Source of the DNA: Tianweitania sp. UT-5YL-CI-8
GTDB taxonomy: Bacteria > Pseudomonadota > Alphaproteobacteria > Rhizobiales > Rhizobiaceae
Length of the DNA stretch: 64,000 nt
Direction of reading: 5' to 3'
Assembly: GCF_030010215.1 (NCBI RefSeq)
Contig: NZ_JASCRR010000001.1
Coordinates: forward strand, 310,001-374,000
Under the pieces are notes generated by a model, which saw only the letters and a program-made list of their open reading frames with translations, ran no database searches and had not been told where the DNA came from. Shown here piece after piece: positions 15,920-24,494 of the stretch. Position numbers and translations under genes: made by a program. The first letter of the stretch is position 1. Each line of letters opens with the position of its first letter.

Positions 15920-18208
15920 TCAGAACGTCGCCTTGGCGCTGAGCAGAAAGCTGCGGCCCGGTTCGTAAAGCGGCGTGACGTTTGGGAATTCCTGGCCGTA
16001 GGTGGCGCGGCTGGAATATTCTTCGTCGAACAGGTTCTGGACTTCGGCGCGGAAGGTGAAGTTGGGCATCTGTTCCGGCTTGTATTCGGCGAACAGGTTG
16101 ACGATCTCGTAGGCCGGATAGGGCTTATATCCGACCGCGACGTGGTCGTATTCGGGCGCGATCTCGACATCGCCACCCACTGTCAGACCCCAATCGGCAA
16201 AGGTGTGGGCTGCTACGATGGTGATGATGTTGCCAACGGGCGTCGCGATGTAATTGCCGCTGTCGGAATCGGCAGGGTGGCCATCGATATCGACGTCGAT
16301 ATGGGCATATTTCACCTTTACGTAGCCAGTCAGCCAGTCATAGCCGGCACCGATCTCGAAGCCTCGGGAATACACCTCACGAGCGAACAGCGGGCCGCCG
16401 GCGGCTTGATTATACCTGGGCACGCGCGCGTTATTAATATCGGTCCTGAACACGCTGCCTTCGACCGTAAAGCCTTCGTAGTTCGCCTCCAGCCCGAGAA
16501 TATAATTGTTAGCGGTGACCGGCTCCGGGCCATCCGGTCCATAGACCCAGTTCGGATTGATGATGAAATTCTCAGCCAAAGGGATACCGGCCCAGACGTG
16601 GGAGAAGCCGGCCTTGGCGGTGAGATAGTCGGTCAGGTCGTATTCGCCGGAAATATTGGCGCTGAGTCCGGAATTGTCGAAGTCTGAATCGTCGACACCG
16701 GTGAAGCGCTGGTGATCGGCACGCGCGCCGAATGACAGCCGTGTCTTTTCCCACGGCTCAAGGCGTGCCTGAGCATAGAGACCGATGTTGCGCGCCTTCT
16801 CGATACCCGGCTCGGAGAGATCGTGAAGCCTGGCCTTGTCGCTGTAAAAATCGACGCCTGCGGTCACGCTGCCCATATCGAGCGCGAACTTATTTTCCAC
16901 CTTGCCGTTGAAGGTCGAGGTCATGCCGGTAACGTCGTAGGTAGAACCATCACGAAGAAATACCGGAACGGTCACATCTGTGGCGCCATAGGCAAGCACC
17001 ACCTTGGGGTCCCACCAGCCTTCGGGCGTTGTATCGGTATAGGTGAAGACCGTGTTCTGCCGCTCCAGCCTGTAATCGCGAACCTTCGGCTCCCATGGGC
17101 GACCCGTATCCACAAAGCCTGCATTGGCACGGAACGGACGCGGTGCATCGTCCAGCACGCGGTCGTGGCTGAGCTCGAAACGGTCGCCGCTTTCAAACTC
17201 GTAGGCGACTTTGCCGAGGCCGCTGATCAGGTCGGTTTCGGTGCCCTCGACCTCATCGCCATTGCCGGCGGTGAAGTTGTCGCCTTTGCCGAAGTTCAAA
17301 TAGCCGAGAATTTCCATGCCATTGTGAACGCCATAGGCGGCAAGCCCGGTGGTGACCGTGTTGCTGTTGAAATTGTAGGTCGAGCTGACCAGAGCGCCGA
17401 TCGACTTGCCGTCGAGCAACAGGTCGTGCGCATTCTTGGTCTCGTAGGCGATGGAGCCTGCGAGCGCACCGGGACCGGCATCGGCGGGCGCGACGCCGGC
17501 ATCCACCGCGACCGCCCTCAGCAAGGCGGGGTCGATGACGTTGGTGGCGTTGTGGTGGAACACCTTGTTGTTCTGGCGGCTGCCGTCGATGCTGACGGCG
17601 AGGTTGGTTTCCTCGATGCCGTTGACATAAACCTTCTGCGACGCAGGCAGAGAGCTGCCGACCTGGACGCCGGGCTCGTCGCGGAACACGTCGGCAAGAT
17701 CGGTCGGATTGATGCGTTCGAGCTGCTGCGGGCCGATCACGGTCTCGGCGACACCGCCCTGCCCGATGCCCTGCCCCTCGATGGTGATGGTGTCGAGCAC
17801 GATGCTGCCGTCAGCTGCCACACCGCCGCCGCCAACCGCCGCGTTGCCACCTGCCTCACCGACGATGGCCGTGCCATTGCTGATGCGGAACGGAATGCCG
17901 GTGCCCGACAGAAGCTGCGACAGCGCCTGCTGCGGCGTCAACGAGCCGCTGACGGGCCGCGCGGTAACGCCCCGCGAGGTCGATGACGCCAGCGAAACCT
18001 GCAGGCCGGACTGTCGGCCGAAGACATTGAGCGCGGCGTCGAGCGGCTGCGCTGGTATGTTGAAGCTGCGCGCCGCTTCCTGCGCCACGGCGGGGATAAC
18101 TCCCAGCGTAAAAGTGCCGGCTAGCAGCGGCAGCGCCGCCGATGCCAGCAGCCGGGCGGCGAAAGCCGCCTTCGCATGCCTGCCGTTTGCCGAAATGAAT
18201 AGACCCAT
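15920..18208 (-). CDS. TonB-dependent outer-membrane receptor with STN signalling domain
   Basis: The 762-residue protein has a signal peptide ending AVAQ. A secretin/TonB N-terminal (STN) domain follows (FNIPAQPLDAALNVFGRQSGLQ to about residue 115), then the plug (INPTDLADVFRDEPGVQVG) and a 22-strand barrel ending in Phe. The STN domain marks a transducer that signals substrate binding to the FecR-type anti-sigma protein encoded 116 bp upstream. The ATG follows AGGAGACGGGGTTC; the 34 codons before it are dispensable. Cargo should be a ferric siderophore, haem or another metal complex imported by the downstream ABC system. The repeated His/Asn plug motif (VFHHNATNVIDPALL) resembles haem-type receptors but is not decisive. 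Confidence 0.88.
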   Translation of the reverse strand: MGLFISANGRHAKAAFAARLLASAALPLLAGTFTLGVIPAVAQEAARSFNIPAQPLDAALNVFGRQSGLQVSLASSTSRGVTARPVSGSLTPQQALSQLLSGTGIPFRISNGTAIVGEAGGNAAVGGGGVAADGSIVLDTITIEGQGIGQGGVAETVIGPQQLERINPTDLADVFRDEPGVQVGSSLPASQKVYVNGIEETNLAVSIDGSRQNNKVFHHNATNVIDPALLRAVAVDAGVAPADAGPGALAGSIAYETKNAHDLLLDGKSIGALVSSTYNFNSNTVTTGLAAYGVHNGMEILGYLNFGKGDNFTAGNGDEVEGTETDLISGLGKVAYEFESGDRFELSHDRVLDDAPRPFRANAGFVDTGRPWEPKVRDYRLERQNTVFTYTDTTPEGWWDPKVVLAYGATDVTVPVFLRDGSTYDVTGMTSTFNGKVENKFALDMGSVTAGVDFYSDKARLHDLSEPGIEKARNIGLYAQARLEPWEKTRLSFGARADHQRFTGVDDSDFDNSGLSANISGEYDLTDYLTAKAGFSHVWAGIPLAENFIINPNWVYGPDGPEPVTANNYILGLEANYEGFTVEGSVFRTDINNARVPRYNQAAGGPLFAREVYSRGFEIGAGYDWLTGYVKVKYAHIDVDIDGHPADSDSGNYIATPVGNIITIVAAHTFADWGLTVGGDVEIAPEYDHVAVGYKPYPAYEIVNLFAEYKPEQMPNFTFRAEVQNLFDEEYSSRATYGQEFPNVTPLYEPGRSFLLSAKATF

Positions 18209-18324
18209 GAACCCCGTCTCCTGAACACGCCGCGGGGATCCCCTCCCGCACTCATGACCAAGACGATTACGACGCTCCACTTTTTCACGCGCCTGGAAGT
18301 TTTTTCGCAATTGCGAGAGATTTT

Positions 18325-19296
18325 TCAGAAAGGCGCCAGGACCCGAAGATAGGGCGAGATGCGGTGAACCTTTCCACCATACGGTTCGACCAGCGCGCCG
18401 AGCGCACGGTCGGGATTTTTGAGATCATAGAGCCCGGTCACGCGCTGCGCGGCCAGAGAGCCGTCCGGAATGCTGATCCAGGCGGCGTGATAGCGCTGCA
18501 AGGCTTCCGCCACCTCGCCGATGCTGACATCGCTAACGAACAGCCGGCCGCTGCGCCAGGATGCGATGTCCTCCTGCGCGATGGTGCTGCGGACCGTCAT
18601 GCCGTCGGCATGCGAAACTGTGGCCATTTCGCCCGGGGCAAGCTCCAAAGATTTACCGGGCTTGCTCTCGGATGACAGGGCGACGACACCGCGTGCAAGC
18701 TGCACGGTGGTCTGTGTTTCGGACAGGCTGACGTCGAATGCGGTGCCGATGACCGACACTTCGACGCCACCCGCCTCGACGGTGAAGGGCCGTGCGGCGT
18801 CGCTGCGGACATCGAAGAACGCTTCGCCGGCAAGCAGCGTCACATGCCTGCCGAACGCGGTGAAGCTGGTCGCGATGGCGCTGGCAGCGCCCAGTTCGAT
18901 GGTCGATCCGTCTTCCAAAGTGATCGTCTGCAACTCCGCAGTCTGGGTCAGATGATCCGCCCGCAGCCGCAGCACGAGCGAGGGCATGGCCAGAAAGAGA
19001 AACAGGCCCGCGACAAGCGCTGCACCGATACCCGCCCCCCAGAGCAACCTACGGCCGCGCCGCCGAGGCGCGATAAATCCGGGACGCCAGAGATGTTCAT
19101 ACTCCGGTTGAACTTCGCCCATCACCTGCCAGGTTTGATTTGCCTTTTCCCAAGCCTGGCTATGCGCCTTCGAGGCGTTCAACCAGCAGGCGAAATCCTC
19201 GGCCACGTCGCTTCCGGCCGGCACGGAGCGAAGGCGCAGGAACCAGTCCATCGCCTCTTCCAGCAGGTCGGGAGTTTCGTCGTCTGTCCGCTTCAA
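18325..19296 (-). CDS. FecR-family anti-sigma regulator
   Basis: The 323-residue protein has an N-terminal cytoplasmic DUF4880 helix (LLEEAMDWFLRLRS), one membrane span (LLWGAGIGAALVAGLFLFLA, about 84-103) and a periplasmic FecR domain (TLEDGSTIELGAASAIA, AFFDVRSDAARPFTVEAGGVEVSVIGTAFDV). FecR proteins hold an ECF sigma factor and release it when the receptor STN domain reports substrate. The start is a TTG after GAGGCACCC, chosen because the DUF4880 segment would be cut by the first ATG at codon 16. It lies 91 bp after the sigma gene and directly before the receptor, the usual three-gene order. Confidence 0.87.
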   Translation of the reverse strand: MKRTDDETPDLLEEAMDWFLRLRSVPAGSDVAEDFACWLNASKAHSQAWEKANQTWQVMGEVQPEYEHLWRPGFIAPRRRGRRLLWGAGIGAALVAGLFLFLAMPSLVLRLRADHLTQTAELQTITLEDGSTIELGAASAIATSFTAFGRHVTLLAGEAFFDVRSDAARPFTVEAGGVEVSVIGTAFDVSLSETQTTVQLARGVVALSSESKPGKSLELAPGEMATVSHADGMTVRSTIAQEDIASWRSGRLFVSDVSIGEVAEALQRYHAAWISIPDGSLAAQRVTGLYDLKNPDRALGALVEPYGGKVHRISPYLRVLAPF

Positions 19297-19387
19297 GGGT
19301 GCCTCTGCTGAGGGAATTGGGTCACGAATTCCCTTCTCACATGTAGGACGAATGAGACGAGCGTTTTTTTCGTTGCAATCTAACGGA

Positions 19388-19906
19388 TCAGGAATTTTTC
19401 ACGTCGAGCGCGCGTGCGATCGTCACCATCGCGCTGCGCACATGCCGGTGGGCCGTGGCGACCGATATGCCGAGATGCGATGCCACCTCCTCCAGCGTGA
19501 GCCCGCCGAGCCGGTGCATTTCGACGGCGATCCGGACCTCTCGCGGCAGGGAGGCAAGCACCTCACCTGCGATACGCGCCCCGTCGCGATAGAGAAGATC
19601 ATGCTCGGGTGTCGGAAGGTCGCCAGGAACCGTCCAGGCCGGCGCGGCCTGGTCTTTGACGCGGGTTTCCAACCGTCGTCGCTTCATCAGGTCGAGGCAG
19701 AGATTGCGCACCACCCTGTAGAGATAAGCCAGGGCCTGGGAAGGTGATTGCTGTTCGAGCCGGACAGGCTCGAAACGAATATATGCATCCTGCACGATAT
19801 CCTCGGCGGCATCGCGCGACCCCAGAATGCGCGCGGCATAGTCCACCAGCGCGGGCCGGTGCGCCAGATAAAGGTCATGATCCAAGCGGTCCGGGGAGAG
19901 GTTCAC
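19388..19906 (-). CDS. ECF sigma factor, FecI type
   Basis: The 172-residue protein has region 2 (YAARILGSRDAAEDIVQDAYIRF and AYLYRVVRNLCLDLMKRRR) and region 4 (LASLPREVRIAVEMHRLGGLTLEEVASHLGISVATAHRHVRSAM). It should direct RNA polymerase to the receptor promoter when released by the FecR partner. The GTG start is the only start at the expected domain edge, although its ribosome site is weak. It begins the fecI-fecR-receptor block. A Zur-like inverted repeat lies 91-111 bp upstream, which would make this signalling chain metal-regulated (see separate entry). Confidence 0.85.
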   Translation of the reverse strand: MNLSPDRLDHDLYLAHRPALVDYAARILGSRDAAEDIVQDAYIRFEPVRLEQQSPSQALAYLYRVVRNLCLDLMKRRRLETRVKDQAAPAWTVPGDLPTPEHDLLYRDGARIAGEVLASLPREVRIAVEMHRLGGLTLEEVASHLGISVATAHRHVRSAMVTIARALDVKNS

Positions 19907-19996
19907 GGAGTTCCGGAGGGTTAAAGATTACAAATACACTCATGTTTATACGTGGCTCATGTGGCGATGAAAAGCGGCTTTCACTTGCCCACTATA

Positions 19997-20017
19997 AAAT
20001 GTTATATTGTAACCGAT
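19997..20017. promoter_or_regulatory. Zur-like metal-responsive operator upstream of the sigma gene
   Basis: The first half-site AAATGTTATA (19997-20006) is identical to the half-site of the alphaproteobacterial Zur box as I know it. The second half, TGTAACCGAT, keeps only the TAAC core. It lies in the 164-bp promoter region of the FecI-type gene. Alternatives are a Fur/RirA/Irr-type site or chance. No other gene starts here. Confidence 0.4.
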
Positions 20018-20070
20018 ATAGGCACTGACTTCGCCTGCATCATGGTTAGCCTCTGGCCCCATCATGGTCC

Positions 20071-20664
20071 TTAAAGCGCGTCGAACAAAGGCGCGATGGC
20101 GTCGCGGTGCATCACGATGCGGCGCGCCAGCCCGACCATGTCGGGCAAGGGATGGGTCGGGCCAAGGCCGCGGGCATTCCGGACATGGGCGAGCGCGGCG
20201 TCGAGGCTCTGAAACGTCTCGCCATGCACGAGGTGGAGGTAGAGCGCGACGACGCCGGCCGAGCGGCTGCGGCCGCCGCGGCAATGCACCAGCACATTGC
20301 CTTGCCGATGCGGCGGATAGCTCATCTTGCCGGGGCTCGCCTGCCCCAGGATGCCGTGAAGGACAAACACCGCGCCGAGCACATGCTGCGGCAGGTTTCC
20401 CGGCCCGTCGATCAGGCCGATATGGGTGCGGCGCACCACGGAGCCGTCCGCCAAGGCGAGCGGCAAAAGCTCGATGTTGACCGCAAGGTTCATGGTCGAG
20501 GTTATGCCGTTCGCAAGCAACAGATCCGCATTGTCGGCGGCGACGCGATTGCCGATGAACAGCTTGCGTCCGCCCAGCGCATCGCCGCCCAGCACCTCGA
20601 ACAGCACAGGCAGCGTGTCTTCCTGCTTTTCATCAGACGAGGCGGCGTGGTTGTGCGCGGTCAT
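20071..20664 (-). CDS. dual-specificity/tyrosine phosphatase-like protein in an ABC operon
   Basis: The 197-residue protein has the phosphatase loop VHCRGGRSRSAG with Cys128 and Arg134 in the required CX5R spacing. KLFIGNRVAADNADLLLANGITSTMNLAVN is the start of a dual-specificity phosphatase fold. The general-acid Asp is probably in GLIDGPGNLP (86). It should cleave a phosphate monoester through a cysteinyl-phosphate intermediate in the cytoplasm. The ATG overlaps the stop of the metallo-beta-lactamase-fold gene in ATGA. It is the last gene of the importer operon, so a small imported phosphorylated molecule is a more likely substrate than a protein; that is inference. Confidence 0.8.
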   Translation of the reverse strand: MTAHNHAASSDEKQEDTLPVLFEVLGGDALGGRKLFIGNRVAADNADLLLANGITSTMNLAVNIELLPLALADGSVVRRTHIGLIDGPGNLPQHVLGAVFVLHGILGQASPGKMSYPPHRQGNVLVHCRGGRSRSAGVVALYLHLVHGETFQSLDAALAHVRNARGLGPTHPLPDMVGLARRIVMHRDAIAPLFDAL

Positions 20665-21770
20665 GTGCCGGTTCCTTGCAAACGCTCCGTCTGGCCGAAA
20701 ACGATCGTCCTGTCGAGGACTAGACGCCGGCCGAGTGCGCGGCACAGTTCCGGCATGTCTTCCGGCCGCGCGAAGGCGGGGATGATGTGTCTTGCGCCGG
20801 TGGCATCGGCCAGACGCAACGTGTCTGACAGGCGCGGGTGAACGTTCCAGGGCAGCCATTGCGCCCGACCCTCCGACAGCAGTGCAGCGGCGGGCGTGCC
20901 TGCCGGCACATGGCTCGAGAACACGAAGCGGAATCCTTCCCCTTTGGCCAAAAGTTCAGCGGACAGGCCGGATTCGGCATTGGCCTCGACTGCAAAGATA
21001 ATATCGGAAGTGAGGTAGCTGTCGGATGTCGGCAGGCCTGCAAGCGCGGCACGCAGACCAGCACGATGCTCCGCCGCAATGCTGTCTCCTTCCTCAGCTG
21101 CAAGCCGCTCGATCTCGGCCCGGATCGTGGGGCAGGCTTTGGGCGCCAGTCCGCGCTGCGCCAGCAGCAGAACCATTTCCGGTCCGCGCCCGCCCGATGG
21201 CACAGGAAGCACGGCACCGCCTTTGGCAGCCTCTGCGAGCGCCACGGCCTGCTCGGCGAGAGCCGTCTCGCGGTCGCCATAGGAGGCGTCGGTGACGACG
21301 CAGTCCGCGGGCGGTGGCGCATCGAACGGCAGAAGCGCCGACTCCGCGCTCCAATCGCCCATGTAGAGGAACCCGCCGTCGAGCGGGATGTGAAACCAGA
21401 TGCCGCCCGGCGCATGGCCGCTGCGCCCCAGCGTGACCGGCAAGCCCGCGATAACCGCATCGTCGCGCATAGGTAAAGCACGGCGGCGCATCACGGGAAG
21501 CACGTCGAACGGAATCTGCTGCAAGGTCGTTTCCGTCGCATAGACCGGCGGATCACCGACCAAAGATGCCAGATGCAGCCCGCCGGCATGGTCCATATGC
21601 GCATGCGACAGGCAAATCGCATCCACCCGCCCAACGCCTTTCAGGTCCGGAAACACCCCTGCCTGCGGCCCCTCGCCCAAGTCGAACACAATGCGGCGGT
21701 CGGCCACCTCCAACAGAAACGCCGCCGGAAGCTTGCCGCCGACGCCGCTCAGCGCCGTCAGTTTTGCCAC
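20661..21770 (-). CDS. metallo-beta-lactamase-fold hydrolase in an ABC operon
   Basis: The 369-residue protein has the metal motif SHAHMDH (His56, His58, Asp60, His61) and a further ligand in GRSGHAPGGIWFHI. GGFLYMGDWSAESALL carries the bridging Asp. The long C-terminal part with TDASYGDRETAL and VFSSHVPAGTP resembles the beta-CASP/RNase-J-like branch rather than classical lactamases. I use the GTG after AAGGGGGCGCTGCC; it overlaps the permease stop by 13 bases. It lies between the transporter and the phosphatase. Hydrolysis of a phosphodiester in an imported compound would suit both neighbours, but the substrate is not known. Confidence 0.8.
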   Translation of the reverse strand: MAKLTALSGVGGKLPAAFLLEVADRRIVFDLGEGPQAGVFPDLKGVGRVDAICLSHAHMDHAGGLHLASLVGDPPVYATETTLQQIPFDVLPVMRRRALPMRDDAVIAGLPVTLGRSGHAPGGIWFHIPLDGGFLYMGDWSAESALLPFDAPPPADCVVTDASYGDRETALAEQAVALAEAAKGGAVLPVPSGGRGPEMVLLLAQRGLAPKACPTIRAEIERLAAEEGDSIAAEHRAGLRAALAGLPTSDSYLTSDIIFAVEANAESGLSAELLAKGEGFRFVFSSHVPAGTPAAALLSEGRAQWLPWNVHPRLSDTLRLADATGARHIIPAFARPEDMPELCRALGRRLVLDRTIVFGQTERLQGTGT

Positions 21771-23491
21771 GGCAGCGCCCCCTTGGGCAGTCGCGACGAC
21801 AGGCAGGACGCCATCAGCATCAGCGCCAGCACGATGACGATCATCAGGCAACCGACGGCAGCCGCCAGCGTCGACGAGCCGCCTTCTTCGAGGAACACGA
21901 TCATTGGCCCGATGGTGCGGGCACTGGACGACACAAGCAGGATCGAGACCTGGATCTCGTTGAGCGCGCTCATGAAGACGATGATGCCGCTGGCAAAGGC
22001 GGCGGGCGCCACCAGCGGTACGATGATGTCGCGCATGCGTTGCAGGAAGCCGGCGCCGGCGACCTGGCTCGCCTCCTCCAGCGAGCGGTCAATCTGGGCG
22101 AAACCGCCGAGGACGGGCCGCAACGCCAGCGCCAGGAAGTTCGAGAGATAGGCGGCCAGGATGATCCAGACCGTGCCGTAGATGCTGAACCCCAGAACCG
22201 GAAGCGGCTTCAGGAAGAACAGGATCATTGCCACGCCCAGTACGATGCCCGGCAGGGCATAGGACAATTCCGCCGCCATGTGGATCAGCCGCACCTCAAC
22301 GCTGCGCTGCCAGCTCAGGAAATAGCCGAGAAACAGCGCCACCACCATCAGGACGACCACCGCCACGGTGGTGAGGCCAAGACTGGTCAGGAAGGCTTCG
22401 CGGATGGAGGCATGGTGCAGCAGCGCGTTGGAATAGTTGGCGAGGGTCAGGGTGGCAAGGCTGAGTTCCTGGCCGAAACCGGTGACGAGCGAGGTGGTCA
22501 CCAGGGCCGAAAGCGGCAGGATAAGCGTCGTTGCGAGAAACACCCACGCCGCGACCTCAACCGGGAGCCGCCAACGTCCGAGGTCGATCTGGATCGCGCC
22601 GCCAAGCCCTTCCACGCGTGCGTCTGTGCGGCGACCGAGCCAACTGCTGAAGCCAATGCCGGCAACCGTGATGAGCGACAGCATAAGCGCCAGCGAGGCC
22701 ATGTCGGCCAGCGCGTCTGGACCGTAGCTGTTGAGCTGCTGGTAGATAAGCGTGATCAGCGTGGGAAAGCGCGCCGGGATGCCGAGCATCGCCTGGATGC
22801 CGAAATTGCCGATAGCCGAGACGAAGGACAGGGCGGCACCGGCGAAGATGCCCGCGCGGGCGAGCGGCAACAGCACTGTGAAAAACACGCGCCAGCCACC
22901 CGCGCCGGCCGAACGCGCCGCCTCGACCAGATTGGCGGGCAGGCGCCGAAGAGCGGCGCGCACCGTCAGGAAGACCAGCGGTGCATTGTAAAGCCCAAGC
23001 AGCAGGACGATGCCGGACGAGGAAAACAGCGGATGCCGCGCGCCCTGCGGCAGGGCAAGGCCGAACAGGCCGAGCACAGGGCTGGTGGGCGAGAACGCCT
23101 GCACCCAGGCCAAAGCCGTCACCTGCGGCGGGATCATCAAGGGTAGCACGAAGCCGAACACCCAGGCCGTCTTGGCGTGCATGTTGGTGTAGACGGTGAG
23201 AACCGCTGCCAGGACTCCGACGATCAGCGCCAGTATGGTCGAAGCAACAGCGACATAGAGCGAATTCAGGGTCGCGGTGAAGACGCGCTGCTTGAGCAGA
23301 AGATCGGACAGCCGCTGCAGGTCGACAAAGCCATCGGGCGCTACGCCGGTCAATGCCAGCCGCAGCAGGGGTGCAAGCGACAGGACGGCGACGAACGCCG
23401 CCAGGCCGGCCAGTATGAGCCCCTTGGCGGAAATCGAGAACGCCGGCAGATGCCGGCGCTCTCTGAGCAGGGGAGTAGCCAGATCGGTCAC
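21758..23491 (-). CDS. fused double ABC permease (FbpB/AfuB-type)
   Basis: The 577-residue inner-membrane protein contains two BPD_transp_1 units in tandem. Each has an EAA-type loop: NLVEAARSAGAGGWRVFFTVLLP in the first half and RSLEEASQVAGAGFLQRMRDIIVP in the second. About twelve membrane segments are visible. Such fusions serve the ferric-iron, thiamine, phosphonate and hexose-phosphate branch of importers. The GTG start lies 3 bp after the binding-protein stop. Its 3' end overlaps the next gene, so the importer and the two hydrolases are one transcription unit. Confidence 0.9.
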   Translation of the reverse strand: MTDLATPLLRERRHLPAFSISAKGLILAGLAAFVAVLSLAPLLRLALTGVAPDGFVDLQRLSDLLLKQRVFTATLNSLYVAVASTILALIVGVLAAVLTVYTNMHAKTAWVFGFVLPLMIPPQVTALAWVQAFSPTSPVLGLFGLALPQGARHPLFSSSGIVLLLGLYNAPLVFLTVRAALRRLPANLVEAARSAGAGGWRVFFTVLLPLARAGIFAGAALSFVSAIGNFGIQAMLGIPARFPTLITLIYQQLNSYGPDALADMASLALMLSLITVAGIGFSSWLGRRTDARVEGLGGAIQIDLGRWRLPVEVAAWVFLATTLILPLSALVTTSLVTGFGQELSLATLTLANYSNALLHHASIREAFLTSLGLTTVAVVVLMVVALFLGYFLSWQRSVEVRLIHMAAELSYALPGIVLGVAMILFFLKPLPVLGFSIYGTVWIILAAYLSNFLALALRPVLGGFAQIDRSLEEASQVAGAGFLQRMRDIIVPLVAPAAFASGIIVFMSALNEIQVSILLVSSSARTIGPMIVFLEEGGSSTLAAAVGCLMIVIVLALMLMASCLSSRLPKGALPWQN

Positions 23492-23494
23492 CGA

Positions 23495-24457
23495 TCAGCC
23501 GCCGAAAATCTCGGTGAACTTCTCGCGCACCTGCTTGTCGTTGGCGACGGCCTTGTCGGCGTCCAGCGGCAGAAGCTTGATGTCGGAGAGTTTCGGGAAG
23601 CCTGCGGGCGGCGTAACAGCCGAGTCGATCGGCATGTTGCCCTGCTTGGCGACCAGTTCCTGGCCTTCCTTGGACAGCAGGAAGTCAACGAACGCCTTGG
23701 CGGCGTCCGGCTGCTTGGCGGTCGACAGGATCGCGACCGGCTCTGTGATGAAGGAGACGCCGTCCTTCGGGAAGATCAGGTCGACCGGCGAGCCGGCGGC
23801 CTTGGCGCGGATCACGTCGGCATCGGCGATGATGCCATATTTGGCGAGGCCGCTTGCGACAGCCTTGAGTGCCGGGCCGTTGCCGCCATCGGGCGCGATG
23901 TCGAGTTCGGCCAGACGCTCATAGAACTCCCAACCGATGCCGGGAACGTCGATGACGCTGTGCAGGTGGTTGAGCGCGGCACCCGAATAGAGCGGGCTCG
24001 GCACGGCGATCTGGCCCTTGTTGTCTTCGACCAGCAATTCGCCCCAGGTCTCGACTGGCTTGGCCGACTGGGTGTTGTACGCGATGCCGGTGGAGATGAT
24101 CTTGGTGCCGAAGAAGGTCATGTCCTTGTCGTAGGTGCTCTTGTCATAGGAGCCGACCTTGGCATCCGCATAGGCCAGAAGCCGGCCTTCGGCCTTGAGC
24201 TGGCCGAGATTGATGGTGTCGGCGACCAAAAGCACGTCCGGCTTGACATCGCCGGCGGCGATCTCGGCGCGCAGCACGTTGAGAAGCTGGCTGGTGCCGT
24301 TGCGCGTCCATTCGACCTTGATGTCAGGATATTTGGCCTGGAACGCATCGACCGTCTGCTGGGCGATTTCAGGCGACTGCGAGGTGTAGAGGGTCAGGGT
24401 TTCGGCATGGGCGGTGCCGGCCATCAGAAGCAGGGCGAGAGCGGAAACGAGGCGCAT
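23495..24457 (-). CDS. ABC transporter substrate-binding protein (ferric/phospho-compound type)
   Basis: The 320-residue periplasmic protein has signal peptide MRLVSALALLLMAGTAHA and mature start ETLTLYTSQSPEIAQQTVDAFQ. EWTRNGTSQLLNVLRAEIAAGDVKPDVLLVAD is typical of the AfuA/FbpA/AepX branch. The paired iron-ligand tyrosines of FbpA are not obvious, so an organic phosphate or phosphonate ligand is at least as likely as Fe(III). The ATG follows AAAGGACCTTCCC. It is preceded by the ATPase gene and followed by the fused permease. With the downstream phosphatase, I favour a phosphorylated organic ligand, as an inference. Confidence 0.85.
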   Translation of the reverse strand: MRLVSALALLLMAGTAHAETLTLYTSQSPEIAQQTVDAFQAKYPDIKVEWTRNGTSQLLNVLRAEIAAGDVKPDVLLVADTINLGQLKAEGRLLAYADAKVGSYDKSTYDKDMTFFGTKIISTGIAYNTQSAKPVETWGELLVEDNKGQIAVPSPLYSGAALNHLHSVIDVPGIGWEFYERLAELDIAPDGGNGPALKAVASGLAKYGIIADADVIRAKAAGSPVDLIFPKDGVSFITEPVAILSTAKQPDAAKAFVDFLLSKEGQELVAKQGNMPIDSAVTPPAGFPKLSDIKLLPLDADKAVANDKQVREKFTEIFGG

Positions 24458-24494
24458 GGGAAGGTCCTTTTTTGGATCGGTAAGGTGGTGTTGG

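Noticed and set aside
21566-23146. A 526-codon open frame on the plus strand opposite the fused permease
   Set aside because: Low-complexity Arg/Gln/Glu-rich translation typical of the reverse of a membrane-protein gene.
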